DNA from: Seminavis robusta
Lineage: Eukaryota; Bacillariophyta; Bacillariophyceae; Naviculales; Naviculaceae
DNA: 64,000 bases
Direction: 5' to 3'
Assembly (NCBI GenBank): GCA_903772945.1
Contig: CAICTM010000126.1
Span: 46,870 to 110,869, forward strand
Shown here in pieces: positions 32,062 through 40,948 of this stretch. Made by a program: the position numbers and the translations under genes. How positions within the stretch are numbered: the stretch's first letter is position 1; every line of letters begins with the position of its first letter. The notes below the pieces were generated by a model. The model saw only the letters and a list, made by a program, of their open reading frames with translations. It made no database searches and had not been told where the DNA came from.

Positions 32062-32421
32062 TCCCAGCACTGTACAAGAATTTGAAGAAGGCCCGCCAGT
32101 GATGGGCTCACATCATGGGCTCACATCTCTCGGGTGCTAGCTCGAGAAGGTGCAAAGCCCAAGGTTTCTGGCATGTTCTACAAGACCACTGGACCCTCAC
32201 TTCCACCATGCTTCGCATATTGGAAGGTTTTCATCACAAGGTGGCTCGCCGGATTACCGGCAAAATGCCAAAGCTCATTGGAGGCGTTTGGCATTACCCA
32301 CCAGTTGATGAAGCTCTGAGCACAGCCGGCCTGCATCCCATCTTGACTTATCTCAAGAGGCGGAGCAACAGGTTGGCTGACCCGCCCAAACTTTTACTTG
32401 TGTGGGCAAGTTTCAAAGATG
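32062..32421 (+). pseudogene. Fragment of a LINE-type RT protein (post-RT region)
   Basis: Reading across frames gives NLKKARQ, a stop, then VLAREGAKPKVSGMFYKT and, after a frameshift near 32190, ILEGFHHKVARRITGKM, WHYPPVDEALSTAGL and YLKRRSNRLAD. These blocks, in this order, are characteristic of the region downstream of the RT core in diatom non-LTR elements. A 13-bp direct duplication (ATGGGCTCACATC, about 32101-32128) interrupts the first block. No catalytic part remains. Confidence 0.75.
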
Positions 32422-32782
32422 CCAGGTACCACACATAAGCGCAGCTGGTTGTGGGACCGACTTCAGCCACAGCGCTGTTTGGTGAGATGTAGGTAGTCTC
32501 AATCGCATCGTAATGGGTTCTCGTAGAGCATCTGCCTGGGATTGGGATCCCGTGTTAGGCAAGCAAGTGGAATCGGCAAGGACAGTTAACACACACACAG
32601 AGTGAGCCAAGGACGGGCTTGAGAAACACATCGCCATTGCCTCAGCGCCATGAAGCTGCAGCAAAGATTTCTATCAAGAACTTTATGGGCTTTGTTGTTG
32701 ATTTTTTTTCCATCTCTATCAAGTGTTTCGCAGTTGAAAACAACTGGGACTTTTTTCAGAAATAGTAAGTAAGTTAGTCAAG
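32422..32782. other. Intergenic, no gene seen
   Basis: May be further retroelement sequence, but no frame is recognisable. Ends in an AT-rich stretch (32690-32780) next to the 3' end of the dehydrogenase gene. Confidence 0.4.
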
Positions 32783-33742
32783 TTAGTCTGCTATCTTGAC
32801 AATGATTTTACCCATGGCACGTCCACCTGCTTGATATTCATACGCCTTGATGGCTTCCTCAAAGGGGAACACCTTGTCAATGACAGGCTTGAGCTTTCCA
32901 GATGCCAAGTTTTCGGCAATGGCATTGATACGCTCCTTGGTGGGGATCAACTCGAGGAATGCCGCCAGTTCGGGCTTGCCTGCCTCGGCAATGGTCCTAA
33001 TTTTGCTGGAATCTTGTCCTTCTTTGAGGATTTTGCGTCCCATCTCTAGCTCTTTTGTGCAGTCCATGACAACATCGGCCCATCCCTTTAACACTTCTCC
33101 GGCATTTTGTGATTTGTAATCGACCACTTGATGGGCACCACCCGTCTTTTTGCAAAATTCCGCCTTGGTTCCCGCCGAAGCCGTCGTGGCCACTGCTGCC
33201 GCTCCAAAGTGATTCTTGGCCAATTGCAGGGCATGGATGCCGACCCCACCGGCTCCACCACTGATAAACACCTTGTCTCCCTCCTTCAACCCAGTTTCTT
33301 GAAACAAATGAAACGCCGTCATGGCAGCCACGGGTGTGGCAGCTCCCTCTTCAAAGGATACATTGTCGGGAAGCCGGGCCATGATGTTGGCGGGAGCCAC
33401 CACAAATTCGGCCATGGAGCCCGTCACTTTGGGGCCGGTACTCTGGGCCATGACATCCCCAAAGACGCGATTGCCCACTTGGAACTCGGTCACTCCAGCA
33501 CCCAGTTCGACCACGATTCCGGCCACATCATATCCGACCACGACCGGAAATGTTGGTTCGGCAATGCCCATATAGCGGCGTACGACATCAACGGGATTGG
33601 TGGCGGCCGCCTTGGTTTGAATCAAGATTTCTCCTTCCTTGGGAGATGGTTTGGGGAAATCCGAGACCAACTCAAAATCAAAGGGTTGCTGCTTGGAAAG
33701 ATCGTGGCTTTTCTCGACAACGGCTTTCATGGTTGTGGTCAT
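32783..33742 (-). CDS. Zinc-free MDR dehydrogenase, quinone-oxidoreductase-like
   Basis: 319 aa, intact, ATG start (MTTTMKAV; a second Met four residues later is also possible). The N-terminal GroES-like domain has [15 protein letters not shown] and [10 protein letters not shown]. The Rossmann domain has the nucleotide-binding [15 protein letters not shown], in the position used for NAD(P)H. The catalytic-zinc cysteines of classic alcohol dehydrogenases are absent (Asn in TNPVD replaces the usual CHTD), which places it with quinone oxidoreductases and enoyl reductases of the medium-chain dehydrogenase superfamily. Length is typical. It is probably a cytosolic NADPH-dependent reductase of quinones or reactive enones. 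It diverges from the VHL-like/HExxH gene, with 412 bp between starts. Confidence 0.85.
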   Translation of the reverse strand: MTTTMKAVVEKSHDLSKQQPFDFELVSDFPKPSPKEGEILIQTKAAATNPVDVVRRYMGIAEPTFPVVVGYDVAGIVVELGAGVTEFQVGNRVFGDVMAQSTGPKVTGSMAEFVVAPANIMARLPDNVSFEEGAATPVAAMTAFHLFQETGLKEGDKVFISGGAGGVGIHALQLAKNHFGAAAVATTASAGTKAEFCKKTGGAHQVVDYKSQNAGEVLKGWADVVMDCTKELEMGRKILKEGQDSSKIRTIAEAGKPELAAFLELIPTKERINAIAENLASGKLKPVIDKVFPFEEAIKAYEYQAGGRAMGKIIVKIAD

Positions 33743-34154
33743 TATTATTTTATTGCAGAGTCTTTGATAACAAAGTTAGTTAGTATTGGATTGGATTGGT
33801 TTGGTTGTTTTTGATTGTTTCTTTTGAGTTTTGTGTCCTCATTTGCATCCACCATCTTCTCTCTTTGTCTTCGTGCAGGATTGGATCCTTTGGATCTTTT
33901 CAGATCCTTCAGCACCTTCGAAGAAGCTCTTTCTCTCTTGGACAAAGTGGTTTCTTGAAGAACGTTTTCGAAGGAATTGGGTTAATCACTCTAACCTTAC
34001 TGTAGTAAAGGTACGATGTACATCACTGCCGACCGCCGATGACCTTGCAAGTCATCAAAGCAAAAGATCTGGCAAACATTCATTTCTTGGCTTTTGGGTC
34101 TCCTTGTGGTCGCCATTGTATGGTATGAGTACAAACCTTTAGCAAAGCAACACG
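33743..34154. promoter_or_regulatory. Divergent promoter region (inferred)
   Basis: 412 bp between two divergent start codons. Pyrimidine-rich stretches lie on the plus strand at about 33800-33880. No specific element is identified. Confidence 0.4.
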
Positions 34155-35701
34155 ATGACCATCTCCTCCTCTGCTCCCGTCCCATCATCGTCTTCTTCAT
34201 GGTGGAAGAATCTCTTGTCTCCTCTCTTTGGGGACAACAGCAAATCATCAGATAATGCTCCCGGCAAGGTGTGGTCTGCCGATGCCGCTGGCACGGCATT
34301 TTCCCGTGGCGACATGATTTCCAAAGAAGGAGGGGCAGCAGTGCGAGTGGCATTTCGCAATCAATCCAAGTTGCCGCTGATCTTGTCGTGGATTTCGGAA
34401 AATGGCCAATGCCATCATTTTTACTCGCTCAAACCCAGTCAAATGTTGATGGAAGCTCCCGTGACGGCGTTGGATCATGTCGAAAACACGTGTGTGGGTC
34501 ATTCCTTTTGCATTGCCCACGTGGGAGCCGACGAGGAACGAGTCAAGAAAGACAAAAAGCTGGAACCGCGGTTTGTAGTGGGTGGATATCGTCCCACACG
34601 AGCCATTGAAGTGAATGAGGACAATCGCGATCAGTACGTTCATTTGGTCACCATTTCCCGACAAACACCCACCAAAGAAGTGATGTGTTGTGGTAGCGGA
34701 GGTCCATTTTTGAGAAATAATAAGCAGCAAGTTGTGCCAGTCAGTAATGACGATGACGACGACAATCTCTGTTGGGTGGTGACAGCTATTGAATCCAAGG
34801 TAGATGACAATCAAATCAACACGGAAGACAAGGTGTACGAAAAATCCACACTCGGCGGATGGCCCGTTTGCATCGAACCCCACTGCTTTGACGACGACAA
34901 GGAACTAGAGAAACGAATTGCTCAAGATTTGGAATTTGCAGTCTCGCGTCTGCCGGAACATGCCCGGGATCGTCTCCGACAAAAGACGCCCGTATTCATC
35001 AACAAAACGCTCCAATACGGCCCCCAAGCCTGTCCCATTAATGGCCGTGGCCTTTGTTTTCACGGCGAACGCAAGTGGCTCGAAGAACATTTCATGTGCA
35101 CCGACAAACACCAAGCCGTCGAACTCTACAATGCCAAGGAGTACTGGGATGATTGTAAACTGTGGGGCCGTGGAGGCGTCCTCGTTCACGAATTCTCACA
35201 CGCCTACCATCATATCTGTGTCGAGAATGGATTCGACAACAAGGAAATTCTAGAGTGCTTTGAGGCGGCCATGAAGGATCGACTCTACGATTGGGTTCGT
35301 GTCCACGGCACGCAAGGACCCATGAACAAGGCATATGCCTGCAACAATTGCATGGAGTACTTTGCCGAGCTGTCGGCGGCCTTTTTGGGACAACCCGATC
35401 TGCATGCGAGTGAAGAGTACAACAAGTGGTGAGTTCGTTAGTGGCGTAGTGATGCATCCTTTTGGCTGTGGTGATTGATGGATGTCTTCCGCGTCGTATC
35501 TCTTTCCCCATGATTTCGTATGGATTGTCTTACCTGATATTCTTCAATCTCATCTCATCTCATGCCTGTTCATGCTTCCTTCCATTCCAATCCATTCCAA
35601 TCCATGCAAACATCAGGTTCCCATTCAATCGACGACACATTAAGGAACACGATCCACGAGCCTACGAGATGTTGAAGAAGATATGGAAGGTAGATGATTG
35701 A
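34155..35701 (+). CDS. VHL-beta-like domain fused to an HExxH metallopeptidase-like domain (two exons)
   Basis: I read exon 1 as 34155-35428 and exon 2 as 35617-35701, with a 188-bp GT-AG intron. This gives 452 aa. Residues about 62-125 (VRVAFRNQSKLPLILSW, YSLKP, GHSFCIAHVG) resemble the beta domain of the von Hippel-Lindau protein, including the F.N.S....L.W core and the late GH strand. The C-terminal half has HEFSHAYH (345-352), a zinc HExxH motif, and downstream MEYFAELSAAFLG with Glu401 and Glu405 as candidates for the third ligand. Exon 2 adds FPFNRRHIKEHDPRAYEMLKK..., typical of the end of such peptidase-like domains. Between them lies an Asp-rich linker. VHL beta domains bind hydroxyproline in animals; whether this one does is open. 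Proteolytic activity is inferred from the motif only. Confidence 0.75.
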
Positions 35702-36115
35702 GACATCATACTCAGCAACAATGTTCTCTGAAGTATGAAGTATGAGTCAAGTCGTCGCAAGAGCCGTGGGAAGGTTTGTATGTTGTTCTAAGTTTGAATG
35801 TCAATACACTGCCTGTCTGGAGTCTTTCGACGGACATCCTACACGACACGACGACAATTCATAGTTGTGCAATGCTAGCTAGACGACGTTTGGGGCTGGG
35901 AGATTATCCCATAGCAGCACATGTAGAAGAAGCAGCCAGTGTCTGTCGAAATCTTTTCGTCTAATAATATTCTTTAATGCCTAGTTGTATGCACCGTGGG
36001 AGACGGAGAGAATGAAGCAATCTGGACCTTTTGACATCCAGCATTGTTCCTGCGGAAATATTCCATACATCGCTCCTTGCGCATCACTACTACCAAGTAC
36101 CACCACGCATTCTAG
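35702..36115. other. Intergenic, no gene seen
   Basis: Lies between the peptidase gene's last exon and the small minus-strand gene. No recognisable content. Confidence 0.4.
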
Positions 36116-36352
36116 CTAGTGAACGTCGTTGAAGAAGCCTGTATGGAAACATAATAATTGGGTGAGTCTTTCTCAAGTTTCGCACAAACAAAACCACGCG
36201 TTCAGTTCGCCACGGCCGTGTCTTGGCTTACCTTGTGGTCTCATGCTGTGATCTACCACGAGGAATGGTTTCCACTCTTTCTTCTCTTCCTTCTTTACTG
36301 TGGTCTTCTTTTCGTCCTTCTTGGGTTCCTTTGTTACTTCAGGGGCCAACAT
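36116..36352 (-). CDS. Possible small lysine-rich protein gene (two exons, 47 aa)
   Basis: On the minus strand an ATG at 36352 opens a frame starting MLAPEVTKEPKKDEKK, Lys/Glu-rich and then WKPFLVVDHSMRPQ. A GTAAGC donor follows CAAG (exon 1, 36232-36352). A matching acceptor (CCATACAG) leads into GFFNDVH and a stop (exon 2, 36116-36138). The 93-bp intron keeps the frame. Unspliced, the frame would give 59 aa and lose any end similarity. Codon use is clean, and Lys/Glu alternation is not the pattern of random frames. Function is unknown; a nuclear or nucleic-acid-binding small protein is possible. This is an unconfirmed model. Confidence 0.4.
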
Positions 36353-37020
36353 TGTCAGTCTTCTAATTGGTATTCTTGAGTTACAGTTGTTTGTATGATT
36401 TGGTTTGCTTTGGTTTTAGATTTGTTTTGTGAGCTAATAATAAAGGAGTGGGTGGGGTGGGGGGATTTGAGAAACGGAAGGTTCTGATGTTCTGATTGTT
36501 GCTTCGCATTTTTAACACGATTCGAACCTCGCATACGTAGAACCCGTACTCAATTGGTCGTAGACGATCAGAACCCAGCATTTGAGAACCCAGCAGGTTC
36601 TTCTTCATCAGGCAATCAACGCCATCACTTCTTCGAAAGCAAAAGAAAACTACATGCAGCTTCAACTGGCTGGTTAGCTTGCTACAGCAGCTCTGGATCT
36701 GTTGCTGCGGAAGCTGGGAGTGAAGAGGAAAGAAGACTATCTTGATTGGATTCGTGAACGTGCTTTTCATGTACTTAGCTCTAGCTAGCTAGTAGGGAAG
36801 TTTTTCTGTCGTTTTGCATACACGTGTACCTGTCCCAGGGTGGACGTGATCTGCCGGTTCCACTGCTCTGATTTAGCACCCGACAGGATTAGTCCGGCTA
36901 TGGCGTTGTGTCATTGTTGACAGCGATGCCATGCTTTTCTCTTCGTAGATTGCCGCTCTGCAGTTGATTTCAAGTTACACTCGATGTATCTATCTATCAA
37001 AACACGTGCTATGCATCTGT
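36353..37020. other. Intergenic, no gene seen
   Basis: 668 bp with a short G-rich run (about 36448-36466) and a CTAGCTAGCTAG run (36779-36792). Nothing recognisable. Confidence 0.4.
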
Positions 37021-40000
37021 TTAGCGGCCCTTTGCCATGCTTATCTTGACCCCCCACGCCGCTTGCGTGAGCCGACGCGCTTTGTTGGCATCTTTAGCCT
37101 GCGCCTTCACAACTCCATCTTTGTCGACAGGCTGAGCCTTGCTTTTGTTCGATTGCATCTTCCATGTCGGGACTTCGCCACCGGTCATGCCACTGATACT
37201 TGGCAAAAACACAGGTTCTCTCGGGGCTTCTTCCTCTTCCTTTTCCTCCGCAGGTGTGTTGTTGCTGATGCGCTTCGCCTCCACAGATCCAGTGCGGCGT
37301 CCTCTGGCTTCTACAGACCCGGCCCGACGGCCCCGTGGCGCCTCGACCGATCCGGTGCGACGAATCTTTTTTGCCTCCACGGATCCAGTGCGACGATTTC
37401 GAGGTGCCTCCAACGATCCTGATCGTCGATCCTTTGGTGCCTCCACAGACCCTGATCGTCTGTTCTTTGGGGACTGACGTCCTCTGTTGGGCGTCAGCGA
37501 TTCTCCCCGGGGTCGGTCAGCAGATTCAGTTCGACGAAGCCTACCGCGTGTTGGCGACTTGTCATTCCGAGGGGCTCGGCCTCTGCCGGATTCTCTCATG
37601 TGATGCTGAGAATAGCGAGGGTCCACATCGGCTGACTTTGTGCGTCGAATTCTAGCTCCGTTCCTACCAGAATTCTTCAAGCCACTGCTGTCAGCGCTGC
37701 TTCCACCAGTGGAAACCGACTCGTTGGTTCCTCCTGTACCGGATCGATGGTTGTTGTCGCTGAGTAAAGGCTGCAATTTCTTTCGGTCTTCCCTGGACGT
37801 CCTTTTATTTGCTTGGGTATCTGGCCGACTCCTATCACGTTCACCTCCCTTTGATTGCTGTTTGGATTCCGGCTGTGATCTGTTGTGCGCACTTGGCCTG
37901 TCCCAATCCATTACTTGATCAATTTCGTCATAATAGCTGGTTCTGCTTTGTTGGAGTAAGGAGGATGATCCAGCAGCTGCAGCAGCCTTGTTCTTTCGTG
38001 ATCGACTGTTGCTGCGACTGCGGTCTCGTTCACCTCCCTTTGATTGCTGTTTGGATTCTGACTGTGATCTGTTGTGTGCACTTGGCCTGTCCCAATCCAT
38101 TACTTGATCAATTTCGTCATAATAGCTGGTTCTGCTTTGTTGGAGTAAGGAGGACGAGCCAGCTGCTGCAGCAGCCTTGTTCTTCCGAGATCGGCTATTG
38201 CTGCGACTGCGGTCACGGTCCTTTCCTCTTGATTGTTTACTACTAGTAGAGCGACTTGGCGATTGGCTCTGTTGGGATCGCTTGGAGGTGTTCGAACGTC
38301 CACTTTCATCTTCCATCGGTTTGCCGTCATGTCGCTTGGACGAGCTGGAACGCCCACTTTCATCGTCCATTGATTTGCTGTCATGTTTCTTGCTGCCGCT
38401 GTTTTTTCCAGAAGATGCATTGGACACCTCGCTCAGAATATTATCATCCCGAGCCAAAATATTTGCAATCCCTCGGCTCACTGGTCGGTCGGCCTTTAAC
38501 CCTGGTTTGCCTTGTAAGTAGTCAAGATGGCTGGAACTCTTGCTAAGTTCGGTGTCAGTTTCGAAACTTCCCGAGCTTTTGTTTAGACGCGAATTGGCGG
38601 AAGACGTTGTGGATGCTGACAATATGCTTCCGGAACTCTTGTTGAGTCTGTCTCTTGCAGAGGAGGATGAACCAGAATGATGCTTCGACGACTTATTGTG
38701 CCTGGACTCCTTGTCTCCTGCTCGTCTGGTTCGAGTCGGCGATTTGGAGGATGACTTATTGTCCTTGTTGCGAGCAATCCCCGACAAGGACTCGCCCAGC
38801 GTCACACTGTTCGACATCGAACCATATTTGTTGGATCTTGTCGGTGTGGTATCCCGACTTCGTCCCCGGTCGTCCTTTGACTTTCCTCTACTGCCAGCAC
38901 TATTGGTCGTGCCGCCACTAGTTGTCGTGTCACGGGATCTGCCACCTGCCGAATCATCCTTCATGCGACTGCTGCTACCACCACTGTCACGGGATCTGCC
39001 ACCGGCGGAATCATCCTGCATGGGGAGCACCAATCCTCCCGACTTGGAGGACGAAGCATGACCACGTCCCTCCTTGAGATTGGGATGAGGGCCACTATAG
39101 CTACTAGAAGATTGTGTTGTTGTTCGTCTGCCTTCTTCCTTCAGATTGGGGTGAGGGCCACTATAGCTCGAAGACTGTGTTCGTTTGGGAGATCGACTTC
39201 TGGGTTTGTTGGTGGTGAGATGGTTGCTGCTGCCTCCTTGCTTTCGGGATTGAGCGTCCTGCGACTTGGACCGGCTGATGGCTCTCTTGGGGCTTTTGCT
39301 CGTACGCATGTTTTTTCCTCGAGTCGTTGGAGGGACATCGCTGGGTACATGATTATTCCTGGAAGGAGGGACATCGCCGGGGGTATTTCTCCCGCGGCTT
39401 GGCGGTGGCGGCGGTATAATTTCAGCTGGTTGTTTCCTGCCCGAATTCTTTGGCAGCTGTGGTAGCTTTTTAGTATTCGTATTGGCATTCCGAGGTTGTT
39501 GTGGCTTATTAATAAAGACATCCGAATCGGTCTTGGTGCGACGAAAAAAGTGCGAGTCATCCTTGGATTGTTGCTGTTGCGCTTGTTGGAAAGGATCAAA
39601 CTGTAATGCATCCTTCTGTTTGGTAGCAGAAGGAAAACCGGCAGTTTGGGCTCTTTTAAATCCCGGCAAATCAAAGGGCATGCTGTCTAGATTGGCAAAC
39701 GGATCGCCCATACTCATCATGCTATCTCGCTTCAGGTCATCGAAACTGGTAGCAGAGCTGGATCTTCGGAGCGTCCCTCTTCCAAACAAGGGAGATTTCA
39801 GCAGTTTGGGCGATTGTATCATCATCTTGTCAAAGCCTTCCAAGTTGAGGGCAAAGCTACTTCGGGAAACTGGTGACAAATTTGTATTATTGTGTAGATC
39901 CAACACAGGGACGGCAAAGGGATCGTGGAGCGCAAATTTGGTTTGGGTGCCTCCCGTGGATGGTCGAGTAGTGGTATTCCAGTCAAAATCATCAAATGCT

Positions 40001-40116
40001 CCTTCTCTTAGAGATTCAAATAAAGGAGGCGCATTATCTTCTCCAGATAACAAACCTTGATTTGGATCCCCCATTGCTCTCTTGTTGCCGTGATTGTTCC
40101 TCGGAGTCGCTATCAT
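37021..40116 (-). CDS. Large intrinsically disordered Ser/Arg-rich protein with tandem repeats
   Basis: 1031 aa in one intact frame, ATG at 40116 (a second start, MGDPNQ, lies 14 codons in). The composition is dominated by S, R, K, D, G and N. Several repeat types are visible: two copies of a 63-aa unit (period 189 bp) containing SRSNSRSRKNKAAAAAG and SYYDEIDQVMDWDRPSAHNRSQ; two SYSGPHPNLKE units; two SAGGRSRD units; and at the C-terminus a run of RR(T/A/S)GSVEA units with R-x-x-S phosphosites. There is no folded domain, TM segment or signal peptide. It may be a scaffold or RNA-associated RS-type protein, but that is inference from composition. It diverges from the LRR membrane gene at 40949. 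Confidence 0.7.
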   Translation of the reverse strand: MIATPRNNHGNKRAMGDPNQGLLSGEDNAPPLFESLREGAFDDFDWNTTTRPSTGGTQTKFALHDPFAVPVLDLHNNTNLSPVSRSSFALNLEGFDKMMIQSPKLLKSPLFGRGTLRRSSSATSFDDLKRDSMMSMGDPFANLDSMPFDLPGFKRAQTAGFPSATKQKDALQFDPFQQAQQQQSKDDSHFFRRTKTDSDVFINKPQQPRNANTNTKKLPQLPKNSGRKQPAEIIPPPPPSRGRNTPGDVPPSRNNHVPSDVPPTTRGKNMRTSKSPKRAISRSKSQDAQSRKQGGSSNHLTTNKPRSRSPKRTQSSSYSGPHPNLKEEGRRTTTQSSSSYSGPHPNLKEGRGHASSSKSGGLVLPMQDDSAGGRSRDSGGSSSRMKDDSAGGRSRDTTTSGGTTNSAGSRGKSKDDRGRSRDTTPTRSNKYGSMSNSVTLGESLSGIARNKDNKSSSKSPTRTRRAGDKESRHNKSSKHHSGSSSSARDRLNKSSGSILSASTTSSANSRLNKSSGSFETDTELSKSSSHLDYLQGKPGLKADRPVSRGIANILARDDNILSEVSNASSGKNSGSKKHDSKSMDDESGRSSSSKRHDGKPMEDESGRSNTSKRSQQSQSPSRSTSSKQSRGKDRDRSRSNSRSRKNKAAAAAGSSSLLQQSRTSYYDEIDQVMDWDRPSAHNRSQSESKQQSKGGERDRSRSNSRSRKNKAAAAAGSSSLLQQSRTSYYDEIDQVMDWDRPSAHNRSQPESKQQSKGGERDRSRPDTQANKRTSREDRKKLQPLLSDNNHRSGTGGTNESVSTGGSSADSSGLKNSGRNGARIRRTKSADVDPRYSQHHMRESGRGRAPRNDKSPTRGRLRRTESADRPRGESLTPNRGRQSPKNRRSGSVEAPKDRRSGSLEAPRNRRTGSVEAKKIRRTGSVEAPRGRRAGSVEARGRRTGSVEAKRISNNTPAEEKEEEEAPREPVFLPSISGMTGGEVPTWKMQSNKSKAQPVDKDGVVKAQAKDANKARRLTQAAWGVKISMAKGR
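37838..38215 (-). repeat. Two tandem 189-bp repeats inside the RS-rich gene
   Basis: The sequence starting CGTTCACCTCCC at 37838 recurs at 38027 with few substitutions. The unit is a multiple of three, so the frame is kept. Confidence 0.8.
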
Positions 40117-40948
40117 ACAGAATGCTATGGAAATTTTTGTGGAACCGGTATCCGAAAATATTCAATTTCTCACAGCCTTCAATAAAAACACCGCTTCGAT
40201 CTTGACAGGGGCTAGCATCCAGTTGGGATATTATGGCAATTGCAGGCTCCTCGCTAGCTAGCTTGGCAACATACAAATCGGCGTGGGTTCGCAAGTTTAG
40301 TAGAATGTTGTTGTGGCTCAGCAAGTCTGGAGCATGGAGGCTCACGATCAACACTTGCTAGCTAAATAGATTGCGGGTTGGATGTTGGATCTACGAGGCC
40401 CAAAGCCCAAAGAACATCATGGATTCTGGTATGGTACCTGGTACCGGTACCAATCAGGGTACCGTACAGTCACGTAGGCTACAGTACTCACAGATCACAA
40501 AGACCAAAGACCCAAAGAACAGCTAAAGAATCAGGATGGACATCGGTTTTTAAAGGTTGTTATGTCTTCAGGATGCCGTGATGTAATCCTGTAACGTCCG
40601 GACATATTTAAATATTGCATTATCTAATTACAGTACATTCAATTAAATAAAGGTGGCACTCATGAAAGGGTCATCTTTCTCTTCGTTATACTGATGTTTC
40701 TATACTCTTCTGGTAACCATTCACCGTCGAGAAAACTGCATGGCCGCCAGACTAGAAGCCATGGTCTCTCCTTCTTTAGTAGTGACAAGTGACAGCTCGG
40801 CCTCTTTAGCTAGCTAGTATCATACGGTAGCTAGCTAGAGCTCTTCGCAGTTTACTACTACTTGGAGGCAGGACCCACTATAGGAGTAGTAATACCTGGT
40901 ATCGGTTACCAGAGACAGTGGCAGCGGTGACCGCATTGGATTCTGACA
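40117..40948. other. Divergent upstream region
   Basis: 832 bp between the divergent RS-rich and LRR genes. One TACCGGTA inside a longer palindrome (GGTACCGGTACC, about 40440) and a CTAGCTAG run near 40811-40840. No gene. Confidence 0.45.

Noticed and set aside
36520-36610. Possible tRNA from a GGTTCGAATC-like word on the minus strand
   Set aside because: The flanking bases do not form a T-arm stem and no cloverleaf fits.
36381-36770. 129-aa minus-strand frame
   Set aside because: Low-complexity, no recognised domain, and the plus strand here is G-rich intergenic sequence.
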